DNA of 64,000 nt from Epichloe hybrida (GCA_019022495.1 JAFEKR010000003.1:992001-1056000), one strand, 5' to 3'. Shown: positions 33,301-47,410, counted from the stretch's first letter. The notes: generated from the letters alone by a model not told the origin. Program-made: numbers and translations.

Positions 33301-34010
33301 AGCCTAGGATAGCCTTAAATAGCTAGAAAGAAAAGAAAAACCTATAGGAAGTTTAATATAAAAAGAAGAAAGAGACTAGGACCCTAGGGGGAGAGAGCTC
33401 TCTTTTATACCTATAGAGGGGGGGGGGGGGATAATTTAAATAACTTACTTAAAAATAAAGTATAATATAATTAATAAATCTAATAATATATAAGTAATCT
33501 TAACCTAGGACTACCCTAGTCTAGGGCTATAACTACCCTCCCCTAATACTAATTAAATAAAACTAGGTGCTTAGACTTTACTAGATATATAAGGTAAGAA
33601 TAGGCTAGAGATAGCTAAAAAGTAAGGCTATAGAAAAGTAAGTATAAGAGTAAATAAGAAGTAAATTAACACTATAAATCCAGATTTACTTTACCTTAGC
33701 CTAAAGTAAAAAGACTTAGGATAGGTATATTATTACACTAGAGTAAGACTAGAAGGGGCCTATAAATACTTATTTTATATATTTTTCCTTTCTTTTTCTT
33801 TTTAATAAAATAAGGCTAGTGTAAGCTAGTAATAAACACCTATAATAGGAAACACACTAAGTAGTATAAACTTATTATAAGGCTAGCGCTAGCCTATACA
33901 TAGATATAAGGGGGTTTTTCTTCCTAGTATAGGGTTTTCCCTTTTAACTTAGTAGTAGGAGTACTAGTAATAGCTATCTATAGAGCTAACTAGCGTAAAT
34001 AATATATATT
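27400..34010 (+). mobile_element. LINE (Tad/I-type non-LTR retrotransposon), RIP-inactivated
   Basis: Plus-strand frames show an endonuclease, a reverse transcriptase and a 3' region in the order expected of Tad-like LINEs. The endonuclease segment (about 29,050-29,600) includes a GDFN-type block reading S-N-F-N at 29,353-29,364. The RT box at 30,984-31,001 reads E-F-I-N-N-I, where an active enzyme has a DD pair, and is followed by K-F-N-L-A-K-T-K-L-I-Y-F-S at about 31,110. The 3' part from about 31,450 to 34,010 is repeated in inverted orientation at 61,428-64,000, and the shared sequence stops at an AATATATAT tail, which sets the 3' end. The 5' limit is uncertain; AT-rich DNA from 27,120 holds nothing I recognise. 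Confidence 0.78.
33418..33430. repeat. Poly-G tract (13 G) in the LINE 3' region
   Basis: Thirteen consecutive G survive inside DNA otherwise stripped of G and C. The inverted LINE copy keeps the same feature as an 11-C tract at 62,005-62,015. Confidence 0.9.
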
Positions 34011-36386
34011 CCTAGCAATATAAGTGTTAATTGCACAAGTCAAAGAGACTTGTATAATACGTATTCTTTTGTTGCTTATAGCACAGATGGATTAGGCATA
34101 TCACCCACATAGTGGCGCAGGCACCCGCGATTAGCCCTTAGGGCTTGTTAGGTAGGGGTGTAAATAGATAATAAAAAGTGTTCAATTTAATCAATTAGAG
34201 GTGTAGACAGTAGCTAAGTTTTATACCTAAAAGGTACATAGTACGCTATAGTAATAACTAGTTTATAAAGGTACTTCTAATATATTTATCTTTACTAATA
34301 TTTATAATAGGTTTTATCCTAGTAAATATATAATCTATACTTATATATTTAATACTTTAGGAAGCTTTTCCTAATAAACCCCTTATAGCTAAGATATTTA
34401 TTAAAGCTAATAATCTAAGGTATAGAAAGAGATTATAAATAATCTCTAGTATTATAATTAAGTAAGAATTTTCCTTAAGCTAATTCTATAGTAAAAATCC
34501 CTATATATTTAACCTAATAAAGGCTTTATAAAGCTATTTATTAGTATCTTAAAGGTCTTTATTTAATTTACCTTAATATTACTTATTATATATTACTCCT
34601 AAATTTATATTTAATTTATATTTAGGTATTTAAAGCTAGTTTAAAGCCTTTTTTCTATATATTTAGTAATTTAACTTATTTACTTATTATTATACTAGAT
34701 AATTAAGAGTAATAGTATATATATATTAATATTATAAAGTAACTTACTAAGAGAAATATACTTTTTTATACTATAATTTAAGGTAAAGAGCTTTACTTTT
34801 ATACTTAAAGTTATTATATAATATTACCTCCTAGACTTCTAATTAATTATAGTATTATATATAATAAAGATATAGCCTTATATTAACTTCTAAGTCTTAG
34901 GATTATTACTAAGTAAAGTATTTATACTAGAAAATAATATATTAAAGCTATTTATACCTAAATATTATAAGTAAAGCTTCTTTATATTCTAAATATATAA
35001 TAAAGTACCTTATACTAGCTTAATATACTTTACTAATAGATTTATTATAAAAGAGGCTAGCTTTAAAGCTACAAATACTATATTAAGTTTTCTAATAATA
35101 TAAAAGTATACTAAAGAGCTTATAATTACTTTATAGTAACTAATTTCTTTATCTAAAGCTTTATTATTATTTAAGTAAATTATAGTAGTTAGAAAAGAAG
35201 CTATAATTAAGTTTTTTAACTTATTATTAATAATATTAGAAATAAACTTCTAAGTAATCCTTAAAATATATAATTCCTATAATAACTATACCTCTTTAGT
35301 ATTATAATTTCTAATAATTTTAATACCTAGGAATTACTTAAATTTACCTTAGTTCTTAATATCTAAGCTATTTATTAATTACTTATATAATTCTTTAAAT
35401 TTTACTTTAGATTTATTAGGATATAGTATTATAATATTATTTATATAGAAAAATAAAATAAAATCATTCTTTATAAAGATATATAAGTTTTCTTTCCCTT
35501 AGATAAAGCTAAGCTTTAAAAGGAATCTTATTAAATATAGGAACTAATATTAGGGAGCTTCCTATAGCCTATATAATACTCTAATTATCTTTTAGAGATA
35601 ACCTTTTATATTTATACCCTCTAGGGGCTTATAAAAGATAAGTTCTTTAAGTTTTATATATAGGAAGGTATTTTAAATATTATATTATTAAGTATTAAGA
35701 TTATTAGTATAGTAAACTATAAGTAGTATTTATAAAGATTAAGAAGTAAGTATTATAGTATAGTTATTAAGGTTATTCTTTAGTTATTAATTACCTTATA
35801 CTACTATTTAAGCCTTAAACTTTATAACTATACCCTTTTTATTAGTTTTATATTTAAAAACCTAGCTAAGGTTAATAATTTCCTTATACTTATTAGGATT
35901 AATTAGTTTCTTAAGTAAATTCTCCTAGTAATTTAAGAATAAAACCTTTAAAAGCTTCTTTATAATTACTTTCTTCTAGTAATTATAATATAGTAATACT
36001 ATTACCTAGTAATAATAAGTAAGTTTTAAAGGTAAATCTTTAATTTATAAATTATACTAAGTTTCTTAGAAAGCTATAGAGAAAGTAAAAGAAAATTATA
36101 CTTACTTAGCTTTCCTTAAATTCTTTGATTAATATTTTCTAGTTATAATATTATTTAAATTAATACTATTATTATAAAGATTATAATTTTCTATAATTTT
36201 CTATAATCTTACTACTCTTAGTAGTAATTTTACTAGTCTTTATAGTAGTCTTTATGTGTTTAGCTATTATAATACTTATAAATTTATTAATCTTATAAAA
36301 TAATATATTATTACCTTATACCTAAAGCTCTATGTTTTCTATAGTAACTAGTGCCTTATAAGAAAAGTTAGAAGAAGTTAAAAGAG
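34011..36386 (-). mobile_element. Copia retrotransposon fragment (pol), RIP-mutated
   Basis: Minus-strand reading of 35,460-35,380 gives D-F-I-L-F-F-Y-I-N-N-I-I-I-L-Y; the YVDD box of Copia reverse transcriptase has become Y-I-N-N (35,447-35,436). Around 35,870-35,700 another block fits the Copia RT segment with K-K-G...K-F-K-A-like residues. 34,030-34,250 is less mutated and may be LTR-derived. The fragment is cut at 36,387 by the LTR of a Gypsy-2 family element. Confidence 0.7.
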
Positions 36387-37518
36387 TGTTATAGACTCGA
36401 GCTATGAGCTTAGGTTAAGTTTAGCTCTAGGAAGGCCCTAGAAAGTATACATACTTTGTAAAAATAGGTTAGGGCTTTACATAGACTACGCATAGACTAC
36501 ATATAAGAGGCTATATATCTAGATGCTATGTAACTACTAGTAAAGTTTCTTTTTCTTTCTATCAGAATAATATTCTTATTTTAAATACTTATATATAGTA
36601 GCTATAAGGCTAGTTTATAATATATATTATTCTTTACTATAGAAATAACCTAGCTAGAGAATACGCTATTACTACTAAATATAATAAATACTAATAAGTT
36701 AAAACTCCTATAATAATAAGTAAAATAATAGGTAATATAAATCTAGTACTTAGTTAATATATAAAATATAATACTAGTACTAATCTAAATTAAGTAAAAA
36801 CCCTTACCTATAGGCCCCCCCTTTAATAGTAATAAGGTTTTATTTATAGCTTAGAAAGGCCTTATATCTTATAAGCTACTAGTAAATAAGGAGTTTATTA
36901 GTAATAATTAGGATTAGTAGTACTTTATTTACTAAAACCTATTACCTAAGGTTTAGGTATAGGTTATATTTTTCTTTAAGAAAGGCTACCTAAAGGACTT
37001 TTATTTATCTAGACTTCTAGACTATTTAGGGAAAATATTTAATAACCCTTACTACTAGGAAATAGCTATTATTAAACTTAACTAGTTAATATAATAATAA
37101 AATAAGAGATTTAGTAACTTCTATATTTACTTTAAATAGAAGCTAGCCTTAGCTAAGGGGCTTAGATAAGTAAACTTAGTAAAGTTATTTAAGTTATATA
37201 TAATACTTAATAAGTAAATAAGGGATTATAGCATTAGGTAAGATATACCCTGGGCTAATTATATAATAGCTATAGCTTACTATTAAAGTATTAAATTAGA
37301 TATTAAATCCTACTAACTAAAGGAGAAATACTATATATAAAAGTAAGGTAATTTAGTACTAAACTAGGTTAAAGCTAAGATATAGGATAAGGATATACTA
37401 ATAATAGATATTTACTTTATAAGTATAATAAGGACTTAGTAAGGTTTTAAAAAGCCTATAGTATACTAAAAGTTAGGTAATAAAAAAGGTAATAAGTAAG
37501 CTAAGTAAGTTACTTAGG
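36387..37518 (+). mobile_element. Truncated Gypsy-2 family element: 5' LTR and gag start
   Basis: 36,387-36,622 is a 236-bp LTR, the same length as the Gypsy-2 LTRs at 42,391 and 59,536. It is followed by internal sequence matching 42,627 to about 43,520. The match stops at about 37,518, where a MITE and a satellite array follow, and no downstream continuation was found. Confidence 0.8.
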
Positions 37519-37523
37519 ATTAG

Positions 37524-37706
37524 AGCATTGCACTACAATGTGTATTGTAGTGTAGTTTTTGTAGTGTAGTGTAGTTACTATACTATAAACTACACTACAC
37601 TACAAACTACACTAATTATAAGGGGAAAAAAATTATATTACACTACACTACAAATTTATTTTCATAAACTACACTAACTACAAATATTACATTTGTAGTA
37701 TTAGTA
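37524..37706. repeat. MITE of the TAGTGTAG family with hAT-like left end
   Basis: The left end TAGAGCATTG resembles the CAGAGCATTG terminus of the hAT-type elements here. The body is GTAGTGTAG repeats and their complement. No matching right terminus is found before the satellite array. Confidence 0.6.
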
Positions 37707-37719
37707 AAAATATTTATCT

Positions 37720-38026
37720 TAGCTTATAATATCTTTATAATAGCTTATAATAGCTTATAATATCTTTATAATAGCTTATAATAGCTTATAATAGCTTATA
37801 ATAGCTTATAATAGCTTATAATAGCTTATAATAGCTTATAATAGCTTATAATAGCTTATAATAGCTTATAATAGCTTATAATAGCTTATAATAGCTTATA
37901 ATAGCTTATAATAGCTTATAATAGCTTATAATAGCTTATAATAGCTTATAATAGCTTATAATAGCTTATAATAGCTTATAATAGCTTATAATAGCTTATA
38001 ATAGCTTATAATAGCTTATAATAGCT
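37720..38026. repeat. 10-bp satellite array (TAGCTTATAA)n, about 28 units
   Basis: Nearly perfect head-to-tail copies of TAGCTTATAA run from about 37,740 to 38,020, with two variant 11-bp units (TATCTTTATAA) near the left edge. The same unit occurs three times in each hAT-type element (about 6,535-6,565 and 44,812-44,838), a plausible source. An open frame at its right edge is not a gene. Confidence 0.92.
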
Positions 38027-38027
38027 T

Positions 38028-38322
38028 TGTGGGATCTATAGGATACCATTAACCTACGCGTAGGGTTTTTAGGGTGGACTAAAGTGTATATAATTATTAT
38101 ATATTCTAGTTTATTAAAGTAAGTAAAAGAGGGATTAAATAGAAGTAAAGAGAGTATACTATTTATTATAGGAAAAGGGGCCTTAATTAAGGTTATTAGC
38201 AAAGAGGCTATATATACTAATACTAACTATAGCGTAGTTAAGCTAGATATGTGGGTTTGCGATATAACGCGCCTAGCTAATTAGAGGCGCGTAGCCTTAA
38301 TAATATTATGCTTATTCTAATA
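38028..38322 (-). repeat. 3' LTR of the outer Copia element (about 295 bp)
   Basis: It starts TGTGGGATCT and ends TCTAATA (mutated from TCTAACA). The adjoining bases read on the minus strand as a polypurine tract, as in the small element at 7,377-9,152. It is less mutated than its surroundings around 38,245-38,300. Confidence 0.6.
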
Positions 38323-39209
38323 CTAGAAACTCTCTCTTTTTAATATAACTATTAATATATAATATTAATAAAATAATTAAAAAAGAACTAAGGAATAAGT
38401 AAGATTAAATAATTATAAATAATATTATAAGAAAAAAGTAAGGGAAAGAGGTATAATAAAAGATAATATTTAATCTATAAGCCTAAATAAGGATAAGTAA
38501 GCCTAATCTTAACACCTTTAATCTTATTAGATTAATATAAGAGCTAGAATTACGTAACCTATTCTTTTATCCTAATAGTTGCTTTATTACTTATAATAAA
38601 CCTCTTTTATAATAAACCTCTTAAATACCTTATTTAGTAATGCTTTTGTAAATATATTAGTAAGGTTATTATTCCTATTAATCTATCTAATCTTATAAAT
38701 CTCTTATTACTTATATAATTAATGAAAAGCTATAATGTTAATTATAAGGCACTTCTTTTTTATAGTACTAAGCTTAATAAGGTATTTATATAAAAAGTAT
38801 AAATTAGTATAAATAATAATAGGAATTATAGGGAGGTTTAATTAGTATATAATTAACCTAAGCGTTATTAAGATTATATAAGCTATATTAGCACTAGTAA
38901 CTATACTATAAATCTTAGAGGTAAGCATACTTCTTATAACTCTCTTACTCTTAGTAAAGCTATAGTATATAATATTACCTTAAATTATAAAGGTGCCTTC
39001 CTTTTAGACTTTACTAGCTAGGATAAGTATATAGCCTAGTTAGGAAGTAAGGTCTTAGTTATTAGTAAATAATCTATTTATAAATATAAAAAGCTTTACT
39101 TTCTTAAGATTAAATAGTATAAACCTTAATTCTTAATTTAGATTATTAATTTACTATTAAATTTATTAGTTTAGGTTCTTTACATCTTAGGATAATAGGT
39201 CTTAGTATT

Positions 39210-39526
39210 GATTTTTAATTTTTTTTGGGGTCATTGGCTATGGCTAATGCATCTAATTTTCAAGGAACTAAAAAAATTACTAGCAATACCTAGCTAGTGC
39301 CACATATAACAACCAAATTTAATAATTACTATAGTATTAAGTAAAACATAAAAGAAATAAGCTTTAAGCTATAAATTTAAGGGCCAAAAAGTTAATATAA
39401 AGTTTATAATAAACTTTATAGCTGCGATTACGTAAGATATAGTTATAATTCGCGACCGCAGTCAAACTCAAATCCATTCGAGTTTTACTCACAGCATAAA
39501 TTGACGTGATTCCCTCTTCCTCTGCG
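39210..39526 (-). mobile_element. SINE-like or 5'-truncated non-LTR element, 317 bp
   Basis: A 16-bp target duplication AATAGGTCTTAGTATT (39,194-39,209; 39,527-39,542) flanks it. On the minus strand its 3' end is an A-rich tail (CCCCAAAAAAAATTAAAAATC). It matches the 3' part of the longer element at 55,689-56,456. Such long duplications and A-rich tails indicate target-primed insertion by LINE machinery. No coding capacity. Its 5' half (39,415-39,526) is hardly mutated. Confidence 0.82.
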
Positions 39527-42390
39527 AATAGGTCTTAGTATTATATAGTAATAGAGAGGTTAAAATAGGCTTTAAGCTAGTAAATTAAGGTAATATATAT
39601 GCCTTAAGCTTATTATTTTATATATACTTATTTTAAATTAGTTAGTAAGATTAATTAAAGCTTTTTACTCTAGCCTTTTTACTATAGTATTATTATATTA
39701 TCTTTAAGAGTAATAATACTACTATTAAAGGTTAGTAAGTTTCTTATAAAAAGGATTTACTTTAGTTTAGTAGTAAAAAAAGTAGCTTTTAATTAATCTT
39801 TCTTTTATTAAGAGAACTTATAGTTAAATAGTCTAATTATATTATTAGTTTATATCCTTATATATATAAAGGTTAGGTTTTTCTTTATTATTATAAGTAA
39901 GTATAGGTTAAATATAAAGGTTATTATCTAGAGTATTTCTCTATAGTAATAATAATATATTACTTACTAGTAAGTGCTAGCTTTTATAATACTATATAGA
40001 GGCTTAATTACTTATATTATTATACCTATAAGGTATAGGTAATAGATTTAGATAGGGATTTAAGCTAGGATTATATAACTAAGAAGCGTTTATACTTACA
40101 CATAGGCCTATATAATATCACGAAGCTAAAGGATAAGGCCTAGTAATAATAACGTAGGTGTTATTACGAGGATTAATTACTAGCTAGCTTATTAGATTAT
40201 TAGGGCCTATATAAGGATTACTAGCTTCTTTTTATTACTATAACCTTAGATTACAAGCCTTAACTTCTTATATAGATCTATTATCTTACCCTTTACCTTA
40301 TTAATAATATAGGAATTAAAAATTTAAGTTTTACTATGCTCTCTTTTATTATACTTAATAAATTTAAATATGCCTTATTTAATTAAAGTATTAATTTTAG
40401 CTTTAGTAAACTACTTAAAGGGTTTACTAGGGGTCTTAATAATTCCTTCCTTATATAATTAGATTATAAGCTTAAGATTAAAGCTTTCCTTAGCTAATAA
40501 AAAGATATTAGTCTTATCTTTTATTTAATCTATATAATTAATATTAAATATAATAATAGGAGGGTTCTTTTAAGGTCTTCTAGGTACTTACCTTAGGGGA
40601 TTAATAGGAGGGGTAGTTATAAGCTATGGAGAGGTATCTTAGTTCTCTATACTCTTAGGAGGTCTCTCTTTATTAGGATCTTTATAAAAAGGCCTAATAG
40701 AGGTTAATCTAAAGGCCTTAAGGCCTTAAGGGAGCTTAAGAGTATAAGTTTTACTTTCTATAGCTAATAGCTTATAGGGGCCTCTTTATCCTTTACCTTT
40801 ACGCTATACTTATATAAGTAATCCTAGTAGGAGATTAATAGTTATAAAGGTATTAGGACTATTCCTTATAGTAAGGGTATTACTAACCTTTTACTAGGCA
40901 TAAATTTACTTGAATTCCTTTATTACTAATTAAATCATAAGGGCTTATTATATAATATCTAGTAATAGAGGTAATTCCTTAACTATATAAGAATATATAC
41001 TAAAAACAAGGACTATTAGCATAAGACTATTTAATCCTATAGTATTATTCATAGCTTTAACTACTATTTATAATACTATAGGCTCTAGTATTATTAGGTA
41101 TTCTTATCTAATAATATTATAGGCTCTTTAGAGTAGCTTATAATATTACTTAACCTTACTAATACTATAGTAAGCCTTAATAAGGATATTCTTAATCTTA
41201 ATTACTATTAATAATATAAGCTACTTAAATTCCTTACCTCTAAAGGTTATTCTAGTATTTATAATAATTAAATCTAGGGGGCCTAGATAGATATTAATCT
41301 AGTAAAGATAAAGTGCTTCCTATGTAGTCTTTATAGAGATATCCTTAATAAATCTAGCTATATTAAAGGATATAGCTATATTAATAACTTATAGAATAAG
41401 GTAGTTACTATTAATACATATAATATCTATAATAATTTTATAATTATAAGTATATTTATCCTAAAGGGTAAATTTAAATTAATATAAGCTATTTATATAT
41501 AATTAGCACTACTAGTAAACCTTAGTTAGCTTCTTACTAGCTTTAAACTTAACCTTATACTCTAATTTATATAGTAAATTATAAAGACATTAAACTAAAG
41601 GGTATTTAAAGTATTAATATAATTAATAAAGCTTAATTTTTATAAGATAACTTTAAGTAATACTTTCTTCTTTATTAAGAAGTATTTATATATACTCTTA
41701 TTTATATATAATAAAAACCTTAATATTCCCTTATTATAAAATATTTCTTAATATATAAAAATTAATCTTTAAGTAAGTTATATTATTAAGGTATAAGAGA
41801 AAGGGAATATTTATAAGGATTACCTAAAAGAGAATAATTCTAAATAAAGTTAGTACTTTAATTAATCTAAGTGCTTTAATTAGTTCTCTAAGGCTAAATT
41901 TAATCTTTACTTTCCTAGTATTTAACTTATTAAGTATAATAGTTAGTAATATACTTTATAAAGCTAAGAATTAAGGGTAGCTTACTAATAAATATCTTAT
42001 AGTACTTATATTAGCTATAATACCTTTAAAAGTTCTAGATAAATATTATCCTTTAAGTATAAATACACTTAGTACCTTATCTAGTTCCTAAAGATTAAAT
42101 AAATCCTTCTTAGCTAGAGTATAAATTATTACTTTACTAGTAAGAATCTTAGTAGTTATATAGTTATTATAAGTAATCCTATATATAAAGAAGCTTATAA
42201 GTACTTAGCTATTATTATTTTCTTTACTAAAACTAAGTTCTATTAGGTATTAGTTAATATTATTATCTTTAGCTAATTTAAAATTATTATTACCTTTATA
42301 CTATATTAAGAATATATTATATAAAGAAGCTATTTGGTCTATATAGGAATAATTCTTAAAGTATTAGAATGCTTTCTTTTAGTCCTTATC

Positions 42391-42626
42391 TGTTATGGAC
42401 TTAAGCTATGAGCTCGGGTTAAGTCTAGCTCTAGAAAGTCTCCGGAAAGTATACGTACTTAGTGTAGCTAGGTTAGGGCTTTACATAAACTATGCATAAA
42501 CCACGCATAAGGGGCTATATATTTAGATACTATATAACCACTAGTATAATTCCTTTCTTTTTCTATAAGAATAATATTCTTATTCTAAATGCTTATATAT
42601 AGTAGCTATAAGGCTAGTTTATAATA
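42391..42626 (+). repeat. 5' LTR of Gypsy-2 (236 bp)
   Basis: Starts TGTTATGGAC; its end aligns with the TTCATAACA end of the right LTR. Preceded by the TTATC duplication. Confidence 0.88.
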
Positions 42627-45600
42627 TATATTATTCTTTACTATAGAAATAACCTAGCTAGAGAATACACTATTACTACTAGATATAATAGATACTAATA
42701 AGTTAGTACTCTTATAATAATAAGTATAATAGTAAGTAATATAAATCTAGTACTTAGCTAATTTATAAAATATAGTACTTATACTAACTTAGATTAAGTA
42801 AAAACCCTTACCTATAGGCCCTTTCTTTAATAGTAATAAGGTTTTATTTATAGCTTAGAAAAGCCTTATAGCTTATAAGCTACTAGTAAATAAGGAGTTT
42901 ATTAGTAGTAATTAGGATTAGTAGTGCTTTATTTACTAGAACCTATTACCTAAGGTTTAAGTATAAGTTATACCTTTCTTTAAGAAAAGCTACCTAGAGA
43001 ACTTTTATTTATCTAGACTTCTAGACTATTTAAGGGAGATATTTAATAACCTTTACTACTAGGAAATAGTAATTATAAAACTTAACTAGTTAATATAATA
43101 ATAAAATAAGAGGTTTAGTAATTTTTATATTTACTTTAAATAAAAGCTAGCCTTAGTTAGGGAACTTAGGTAAGTAAACTTAGTAAAGTTATCTAAGTTA
43201 TATATAGTACTTAATAAGTAAATAAGAGACTATAGTATTAGGTAAGATATACCTTAGGCTAATTATATAGTAGCTATAGCTTACTATTAAAGTATTATAT
43301 TAGATATTAAATCCTACTAACTAAAGGAAAAATACTATATATAAAAATAAGGTAATCTAATACCTAACCTAATTAAAGCTAAGCTATAGGATAAGAATAT
43401 ACTAATAATAGATATTTACTTTATAGGTATAGTAAGGACCTAGTAAGGCTTTAGAAATCCTACAGAATACTAAAAGTTAAGTAATAAGAAAGGTAATAAG
43501 TATACTAAGTAAGTTACTTAGGATATACTTAATATATACTATAATAAAGAGTAATATTTATAATATAGCTTCTCTAAGTACTTTACTATAGTATACTTAT
43601 TATATCTTACTATTTACCTATAAAAGAAGTTCTTTATTAATACTTATAATATAAAGAACACACTTACTATTAACTTAGATAATAAGTCTATAAATTAATT
43701 AGGAAAAGAATAACCTTATTATTAAGTTATTTAATAAGGAATAAAGAAAGGAAGTATAAAAGGGCTTTATAGTATATAGTTATTACTAATAAGGACTTTA
43801 AGGAGATTTAGAGAAATATAAACTTAGCTTCTTTCTTAGTCCTTATTTTAATTAATAAGACTACCTTTATAAATACTTAAGTTAATACTAGCTATAACTA
43901 CTATATTACTATAAGTAAATACCTTATCTAAAAGCTTTAATTAAAATACCTTTCTTTTCTAACTAAAAGGTTAGTTTATATAGCTATTAGTATAAAGTAA
44001 AGGGGAAAAGAGAGTTAGGAGAAATAATTATATATCTTATATATTATTTATTTTTAGTTAGATTTAGATAGATAGAAAATACTAATTATAGTATATATAA
44101 TCCTAGGACTAATAAGGTAACTAATCCTAGGTATACTATAAATAAAATAAAATAAAATTAGTCTAGATATAGTATAATAATAAGTATATATAGGATTAGC
44201 TAATAAGCTACTTATATAGGCTATAGCTAATAGAAAGGTTAACTAACCTATAGTATTTATTCTAGGTTTAATATTTATAGGAATAGTATAATAAGTAAAG
44301 AGATAAAAGAAAAATATTTAGCTTTATACTATAAGCCTAAGGGAAATTATATCTATCTTATAGATTAATATAACCTTAAAGCCTATAAAGAAGGAGCTTC
44401 TAGCTTTCTTACTAAAGGCTTTATAGGACTTTAAAGACTTATTTTTAAAGAGTAAGGTAAGTGCCTTATTACTATACTAAGGGAAGTTAAACTACTATAT
44501 TTAGCTAAAATACAATATAAATAGAAATAAACCTAACTTACTATAGGTACCTTTATATAATATACCTTAGGAGTATTTACTAAAAATCTAGAAATAAGTA
44601 ATAGACTTAATAAATAAGGGTTAGATTTAAGTAAGCTTCTTATTAGTAATAACCAGAGCATTGCAATACAATACATTACACAATACAATACATCCAAAAT
44701 TTTACAATACAATACAATGCATGTATTATTTGTATTGTTTTGTATTTTTTTTTCTTTTTTTTTAGTTTTAAGTAAATTCCTTAATTATAAGGTATATATA
44801 GTTAATATAATAGCTTATAATAGCTTATAATAGCTTATATATATATATTACTTCTATTACTTATATAACTTAAAATATTATTAGTGTTAAAGTTTAATTA
44901 AAAATAAATAAGTAATAAATTAATATAATATAAATATAAGTATTTATAAGTAAATTACTATAGAAAAAGCTAGACTTATTAATTATTTAGTATTTAAAGG
45001 TTTTTTAAAAATATTAATAAAATAAAATTCCTTTCTTTTTTATGTTTTTAATATTATACTATTTATAATATTATACTAATAGAAAGTAAGTCCTAATATA
45101 ACTATAAGACTTACTTTAGTATATTTCTCTCTTTTTAACTAAAATTACATAACTAAGTAAAGAGATTATTATGTTTATAGTATAACTAATAGGACCCACT
45201 TTTAGACCCACTTTTATATATCCTCCTCTTCTTAGCTAAAGTTATATAACTATAGAAAGGGATTATACTTGGTTTTTAGTGTTTAACAAGACCCACTTTT
45301 AGACCCACTTTTATATATCCTCCTCTTCTTAGCTAAAGTTATATAACTATAAAAAGGGATTATACTTGGTTTTTAGTGTTTAACAAGACCCACTTTTAGA
45401 CCCACTTTAAGAAACACTATATAACTAAGTAAGTAAGCTAAAAGTAGTATAAATAATTAAACTTACTTTTAAAGCTTATTTATTTATTTACTTAATATTA
45501 AAAAAATAGTATATATATTATGATTATTCTTTATATAATATTTTAACTTTTCTTTATAAGCTTTTCCTAGGTTTTTTCCTTTTCTTTTAGTTTAAAAAAG

Positions 45601-46502
45601 GTTTAAAGCTAATATAATTTATTATAATTATAATAAAATAGCTTAATAGTAAAAGAAGCATTTATTAAATAAATTTTAATTTTCTCTTTATAATAAATTC
45701 CTTATATATATAAGTATATTTTTATTAGAGTTTTAATCTTATTTATTTAGAATTATAAATTATTTCTTTAGGGTAAATATTATATTTAAAGCAAAAATAC
45801 TATATTAAAATGCATAGTAAATCCTAAACAAAAGCTAGAAAGATAGGATAACCTTTAAAATATAGAGAATAAATTTTACTATAAGTTAAGTTTAGATAAT
45901 ACTATTTATAGCTACCCTATATATATATATAGCTTAATAGTCTAAATTAGCTAAAACTTTATAATTCTATAACTAAATACCTAAATGGTATAAAAATTTA
46001 AGGATATCTTATTTAGATTATATTAAAAATCTACTATATAATAAGTATATATACTACCTTACCTTTTTAATAATACATTGTATTGTATTGTAATGTATTG
46101 TAATGTATTGTAATGTATTGTATTGTATTGTATTATAATGTATTTTTATATAATAAATAATTATAATAAATCATAGAAAATAGATATAAGAATAAAAAGA
46201 CCCTTAATATATTAAGAAAAAATCATTTTTTAAAATAGATATAAAAGAATATTACTAAGATATTATATATTTAAAATAAGCTTACTTTTCTAAATAAGCT
46301 AAAACTTAATAGATTTTTAAATAAATAACTAAATTATATATAAAAATAAGAATACTATAATTAGATGATTTAAAAAATCTACTATATAATGAATTTATAT
46401 AATACCCCACTTATATTTTTCCCTAACAATACATTGGATTATATGTATTAGGTTGTATTGTATTGTATTTTTAATACAATACAATACACAATACAGTACA
46501 TA

Positions 46503-46769
46503 TGTCACGACTGTGGTGGGAGAGATACAAACGGAGTGAAGGCTAAGGTTCTTAGTCGTAGCTAGAGAGCTGCTACTTAGGGGTGGGTGTATAAAGGTCT
46601 CAAACTCTAACCTCCTATAACTCTTATGGGCGGTCCTTGTCTAAATACCCTACTGCGTGCACGTGGCTACCTAGCAGCTACTTAGTTATCTATGTGATCC
46701 AGGGCTTATCCGAGGGCTCTATTATATAACTGTCCTATCTGTAACTCCCTAGCCTCTGTGCCCCTAACA
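46503..46769 (-). repeat. Left LTR (3' LTR) of Gypsy-1, 267 bp
   Basis: On the plus strand it starts TGTCACGACTG and ends CCCCTAACA. Confidence 0.9.
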
Positions 46770-47410
46770 TGCTACCCCCCTAACATACAATTGTCCTTGA
46801 TTGTAAAGAGCTACTTAGCTAGTGCGTGTTTGCTACGCATAACCTATGGCAATGTCTATGTTGCTAGCTATACTATTAGTGCGCAGTGTTACGTCCGCTT
46901 TAAATAGTAAGACAGGTATTATAGGGGTCTAGGCAGCCCTTCTTATAATTACTAGATTACAGGTAGCTGCACACTTACTGCTTTATTACCTCTAATATGC
47001 ATACCTCTATCTAATAAGTTATTAGCGCTAAGTAAGCAGACTGCTAGTGTTAAGTTTTGTGATTAGGTTAAATAGATAGGGTAACGCATGCCATTTAAAA
47101 CAAATAACTTCTTATCTAATGTTAGGGATATTATATTAATCTCACTAGGAGTTCGCAGCTAGTGTGTGTATCTACTAGTAGCGGCCGTAACCGTGAATAT
47201 TATAATTCCTAGATTAGCTACATATAGCATGTAGATCACTTGGGGGTCCAGGGCTAATATAAAAGAGGCTTACTTTCCCCTACTTCCACACACTTTTTCT
47301 TCCTTTTTTATCCTCCCTTAGCATTATAAGTTGCCCCTACTTACAAACTAGTAGCTTTATAGCTTCTCTTATAGTAGTTACTAATATCCTATAGCGTTAC
47401 TTTATTATCC
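46770..47410 (+). promoter_or_regulatory. Candidate promoter and CT-rich leader of the antisense frame in Gypsy-1
   Basis: TATAAAAG at 47,258-47,265 is followed by a pyrimidine-rich tract (about 47,270-47,325), the usual look of a fungal promoter and transcription start. The ATG of the plus-strand frame is at 47,411. The DNA between the LTR and 47,250 has no recognisable gene. Confidence 0.5.

Noticed and set aside
37740..38020. CRISPR-like array
   Set aside because: The repeats are contiguous 10-bp units without spacers; it is a simple satellite in a fungal genome.
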